Virus record (IMG/VR): IMGVR_UViG_3300047562_001284
Location: 1 to 27,728 of that record
Origin: a virus
Length of the DNA: 27,728 nucleotides
Reading direction: 5' to 3' (one strand)
A program made the position numbers and the translations under genes. The first letter of the stretch is position 1. Each line of letters begins with the position of its first letter. This document shows, in pieces, positions 25,501-27,728 of this stretch. The notes beneath the pieces are model-generated. The model saw only the letters and a list, made by a program, of their open reading frames with translations, was not told the DNA's origin and searched no databases.

Positions 25501-27728
25501 TAGTTTATGAGATTCCTGAATACCAAGTTTATAACAAACCTTACAATTATAATCATTCACCGTTTTCGTTAGTTGATAATACAGAAATTTATACAAAAGA
25601 CAATGGTTATGTAAGAGACAGCGATATTAAAGGTGTAATCAGTGGCAGAGATGCAATTTCTGCACTTGACATTGATAGTTTACTGATTGGCGATTTTATA
25701 TGGGTTACAAACGACAATCAAAGTTGGAATGTGCTTAGACATGTTAATACTCTATATTCTGTTGAGAGTGCAACTATAGGACTTCCGGTAGGCTATCAAA
25801 TAGATAGTAACAACGAAATTCAAGATGGATTTACAATTTATACAGATAGATATACTGATATTAAAGTAGGTGAATATATTGGATTAAAAATTAGATCTAT
25901 TCCAGAATTAAACGGATTTTGGAAGGTTGTTTATTCAAGTTTAAACAAGATTGGTCTTAAATCTCCTACGCCTTTAAACTTTAACATTGATGAATTTAAT
26001 GATAGTTCTGTTATTGGTCTAACTAGATTTGTTGAAAGAAGATTTGATAATATCGAAGATGTTAATACAAATATAGAATATCTTCTTTCTGAAGTTGACG
26101 ATACTATTTGGTTAGATGATGCTGGAACAAGCAGTTGGAAAGTATTTACAAATGAACAAATATTTAAAATCCATCAAGAAATTATAAATCCTGAAGTTGA
26201 AGATGATGGATTTGCGGGTTCGTTTTCTGTAAACGAAACTAATACAATCCTAGTTACTAGTAAACCTTTTGCACGTAACAATAACGATGTTGAAAAAGTA
26301 GCAATCTATACAAGATTTAACGATTCACTAGATTTAGAATTAAAACAAGAAATTGAAATTCCAGACTATATAGGCAAACTATCCTTTGATGCTTCAACTG
26401 CGGTTAACGCAGGCACTGACGAAATTACTATTGACGGACACGGAATTTTAAACGGAGAAATTGTTACTTATTTTAACAATAATAACAGTGAAATAGGTGA
26501 TCTAGTAAACAATACACAATACTATGTACAAGTAATCGATCTTGATACAATACAACTTAGCACAGATTTAGCAGGATCAAATATTGTAGATTTAGGCGGA
26601 GTATTGAGTGGAACACATGACATTGTTTCTTCTGTACACTTGTTTGGATATGATGTTTCTTTAAGTTATGACGGAAAATATCTAGCAGTAGGTGTTCCGT
26701 ATGCAAGTAACTTGAATACTCTCTATGCAGGAGAATTAGATCCTGTTGGAACTTATCCTCAAGGCTCTATTGTTAGCGACCGAGGAGTCTTATGGCAAGC
26801 ATTAAGAACAGTCAACGGAGACAACAGCACTATTACTGACATGTCTCAAGATTGGCAACCGATATACCTAATCGAAACAAAAAATATAGGGATTTACAGT
26901 GGATTAACACAACAAGGCGCAGTGTGTATATACGAAAAAAACTCAAATGGGTCGTATCAATTAGTACATACTATTTCTAGCCCTGAGCCAAGATCTAATG
27001 AATACTTTGGAACAAAGGTTGAAATTAGAAAAACTTCAACAAACGATTACAGATTATTTGTAGGTGCGCCAGGCGAAACTGGCATTGATACTGGCAGAAT
27101 ATACTTTTTAGATAACTCAAATGGTAATTGGAGTTACAGCAGAGATAGAGCATACAAAGGTATATGGAGTAATTTACAAAGATACTATATTGACGATGTT
27201 GTATTGTACAACAATAAACAGTACTTGGCATTGCAAGGAACTAATTCACTTTCTCCAGTAACACCTGGAACTAATAGTCTTGTTTGGGAATTACTAACAG
27301 ATGTAGATAACGACTTTGAAACAAATATGGTTGAGCATACAGGGTACATTCCTCACATTGTTCAAAAATTAGAAGAAGACAACGAAGATGTGTACACTGA
27401 TGCATTAAACATTGGTACAAAGTTTGACATTAACAAACTAGGTGATGTTCTTGCTGTTTCGTCTGAATATGCAGATTCTAATAGAAAAGTAACAGTTTAC
27501 AAACATTCTCTAGACAGATGGAAATTTAGCCAAGTAATAGAAACAAATGCAGAAAAAAATGATTTTGGATTGTTTGTTGCAGTAAGCACTGATGGAGACA
27601 TGATTGCTATATCGGCACCCGACGACGATACTCATGAATTAAATGCAGGTATAGTTAAGGTTTATAAAAATACTTATAACGGAACAAACTATCAGTTTGA
27701 AGAAGTACAAACAATTTCAAGTCCGAAA
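19584..27728 (+). CDS. Giant adhesin-like virion protein (partial, 2,715 residues visible)
   Basis: An open frame from the ATG at 19584 (overlapping the gp6 stop) to the window end; the C-terminus is missing. GGAGG (19567-19571) precedes it. Seen in order: a conserved N-terminus (LPKFFRSDRNKKFIDATIDQ, GFAGRRYAKS); a cupredoxin-like segment about 184-220 (KLFVGQTYRFEINAPGHP); a long region with FGHGAAIKTEHDIEYTG and IQGHDGSITRAYNDYRDD; carbohydrate-binding-like modules at about 1533-1572 and 1791-1826; then from about 2350 FG-GAP-like blades beginning near 2354, 2475, 2614 and 2661, with two further CBM-like modules (2389-2424, 2528-2568) between them. Its place after gp6 is that of T4 gp7, but it is over twice as long and I see no gp7 similarity I can name. 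Probably a baseplate periphery or receptor-contact protein; I recall relatives in marine T4-like phages. Confidence 0.8.
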   Translation, partial: MAYNDNQEDFPLPTPNDDNRNSATFLPKFFRSDRNKKFIDATIDQMVKPGVVEKLSGFAGRRYAKSATVKDNYIVDVTPERENYQFEPVTVYKDDLGNVELLKNYNDFIGQTNSLKGPVLNHSLFNQQEYYSWDPHINWDKFVNFREYYWLPIGPLPIGVFGQSREVISTYTVTVVDEVDNYAYVFSPNGFTRNPRIKLFVGQTYRFEINAPGHPMAFVLSRSIEDTDLGVALDLEVTDILYTKGIKKYVYDVDNKLVETTSDFIEEGVIEFTIGEDIPDTLYYVSKNDVNTSGIVTFAPIEENTEIDVEAEILGKKTYKTGSRIQLSNGMKVFFQGIVTPEKYNAGYWYVEGVGDSIKLIKEQDLEIPSVFTDEIEIPWDAYGYDKYPFEDATAFAGTKDYIVIDRTSADRNPWSRYNRWFHKEVIRVSAEANNQTMDLDQDARAKRPIIEFEAGLKLWNHGSKAKNNVNLIDDYTTDVFSNIEGSLGYNIDGVDLTDGMRVLFTADPDIFVNGKIFEVKFINHNGIRQIALVETDDTNPIIEESVLITQGEQYKGKMFWYNGTTWKQSQDKTELNQAPYFDLFDTNGIQLNDETYYPSSNFRGNKLFSYKVGSGSNDVELGFPLTYRNIANVGDVVYEFNLLSDTFTFQEEFLEGNLVSTDTTFLKKYNRQGDDYVWANGWKKAKTKSKQPVIRQYNVDVQKNNFAIDVFDNSGTLTDLVVRVIVNGVKVTNYTISNINGIATVVFDNNLSKDDILVLKCYSDANKNSKGFYEIPIGLERNPLNENLTILTLGEINDHVNTIAEDHPEFEGTVLGINNLRDIGNTTEYGKRFVQHTGPVNLSLYHTTKKDASLYKALKYARREYAKFKRNFISSATNSGFYGSAKDHVDLVIKNIVSSNNSSSTFYFSDLFGHGAAIKTEHDIEYTGSAYFTLSKEFSLDNISNRAVGVYRNKEQLLYGRDYTFSSNFVYVHLDLEVGDIIDVYEYENTNGLCIPPTPTKLGLYPKYFPEMFIDRTYKLLETDFNIPQTDDPSLISFDLYDINSLIPNNEIRVFISPSGSTNFTEITEGFSITTNPDFRTIRFNEPLNGGQTLQIRYPVVVIQGHDGSITRAYNDYRDDLLLELEYRIFNNIKVEYDVNLIDIHDFIGTVDRDTKISKTEIDNIMLGDFQEWLEIAGSPDYTNFNFWNQTDSFTYNYFGTRDSEFNNLSGYWRNIYKTYFDTDRPHTHPWEMLGFYIKPTWWNEVYGPAPYTKDNLILWNDLSEGIIREPRQLIVRNKKYIRNNLLNYIPVDSSGKLLSPLECGLVKDFNITRTRNEFSFGDHAPTETAWRRSSEYPFSLITAWTLLQPNHIIGLGFDRSRLIRNKVGNVIYSETNKCIRLADIVFPSVSKDETPVYTAGLINYVANYISVSSSKKYEKYKLELAGLKNQLAVKLGGFADKTKLKLVLDSRSPLNKTSVFVPDENYKIVLNKSNALETATFSGIIIEKTTSGYIISGYDKSNPQFLYNPPRDFASDPAFTVGGISEEYVDWNAGSLYTSGTVVLHENSYFRCKVSHTASNTFDETKFSKLPGLPIVGGVTAKYRKNFEDTVEKLPYGTLLKSVQEVADFMFGYENYLKLQGFKFEHVNNDTGVLESMLLSIKEFMFFVTQNWTSGTLISLSPAANELRFERDYYVVDDIFDNFYEYNILTGNGQRLINEFTSTYRTNANQFNIRPVNTDDGIFLAKLPLVQIDHVVLIDNETDFADVIFDTVPGYRQERIKLVGYRTDNWNGGLNIPGFFYNEVKILEWQIYTDYSIGDIVKYKEYFYIAKDKHTSDQFFNANYWSLLDDEPASELLPNWDYKVNQFTDFYDLDTDNFDVEQQRLGQHLIGYQKREYLANIIEDDVSQYKFYQGFIQDKGTKNSLTKLFDALSSADKDSLEFYEEWAIRLGQYGAIDNLIEIEYQLDENKYRIEPQIVELVTQVDTTRVDLVYEIPEYQVYNKPYNYNHSPFSLVDNTEIYTKDNGYVRDSDIKGVISGRDAISALDIDSLLIGDFIWVTNDNQSWNVLRHVNTLYSVESATIGLPVGYQIDSNNEIQDGFTIYTDRYTDIKVGEYIGLKIRSIPELNGFWKVVYSSLNKIGLKSPTPLNFNIDEFNDSSVIGLTRFVERRFDNIEDVNTNIEYLLSEVDDTIWLDDAGTSSWKVFTNEQIFKIHQEIINPEVEDDGFAGSFSVNETNTILVTSKPFARNNNDVEKVAIYTRFNDSLDLELKQEIEIPDYIGKLSFDASTAVNAGTDEITIDGHGILNGEIVTYFNNNNSEIGDLVNNTQYYVQVIDLDTIQLSTDLAGSNIVDLGGVLSGTHDIVSSVHLFGYDVSLSYDGKYLAVGVPYASNLNTLYAGELDPVGTYPQGSIVSDRGVLWQALRTVNGDNSTITDMSQDWQPIYLIETKNIGIYSGLTQQGAVCIYEKNSNGSYQLVHTISSPEPRSNEYFGTKVEIRKTSTNDYRLFVGAPGETGIDTGRIYFLDNSNGNWSYSRDRAYKGIWSNLQRYYIDDVVLYNNKQYLALQGTNSLSPVTPGTNSLVWELLTDVDNDFETNMVEHTGYIPHIVQKLEEDNEDVYTDALNIGTKFDINKLGDVLAVSSEYADSNRKVTVYKHSLDRWKFSQVIETNAEKNDFGLFVAVSTDGDMIAISAPDDDTHELNAGIVKVYKNTYNGTNYQFEEVQTISSPK

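Noticed and set aside
20126-27231. Minus-strand open frames opposite the giant gene
   Set aside because: They are shadows; the plus frame is continuous and codes a coherent protein with repeated modules.

Overview
The window is a piece of a T4-like myovirus genome (a tailed phage with a contractile tail). The evidence is a dense set of T4-type tail and baseplate proteins (gp26-, gp48-, gp53-, gp5-, gp25- and gp6-like), the gp46/gp47 recombination nuclease and the late sigma factor gp55. The DNA is AT-rich, and several proteins (an extended gp55, a very large adhesin-like protein after gp6, cupredoxin-like and FG-GAP segments) resemble what I recall from marine T4-like phages of cyanobacteria and SAR11. 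The host cannot be fixed from sequence alone. No tRNA, CRISPR, insertion sequence or integrase was seen.

Layout. 1-1428 (-): N-terminal part of a tape-measure-like protein, cut by the window edge. 1429-1493: a promoter region with two face-to-face late-promoter motifs. 1494-2566 (+): a gp26-like hub protein and a 72-residue gp51-like protein, closed by a clear terminator. 2578-3087 (-): an unrecognised 169-residue protein behind a late-promoter motif. 3088-3628: a 541-base stretch with no convincing gene but many strong hairpins, a long-range stem, a possible pseudoknot and a plus-strand terminator; I read it as a candidate structured non-coding RNA. 3629-8019 (-): a tight operon gp55, gp47, gp46, a small basic protein and a GIY-YIG nuclease, with a near-consensus sigma70-type promoter upstream of gp55. 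8096-27728 (+): a baseplate block, in order gp48, gp53, an 870-residue structural protein, a gp5-like hub with an M15 peptidase domain, a GH104-like muramidase, gp25, gp6, and a giant protein of more than 2,715 residues that leaves the window.

How it fits together. The minus operon makes the DNA recombination/replication nuclease and the sigma factor that turns on late genes; its promoter looks like one read by host RNA polymerase. The late genes (tape measure, gp26, the 169-residue protein, gp6) carry TATAAATA-like boxes, the known T4 late-promoter signature recognised by gp55. The late products build the tail: the hub with two peptidoglycan-cutting activities, the wedge (gp53, gp25, gp6), the tube cap (gp48), and a large outer protein whose C-terminal part combines beta-propeller (FG-GAP) blades with carbohydrate-binding-like modules, suggesting a cell-surface contact role.

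The most unusual items are the structured RNA candidate at about 3132-3595, a 14-base element repeated before two late promoters, and the architecture of the giant protein.
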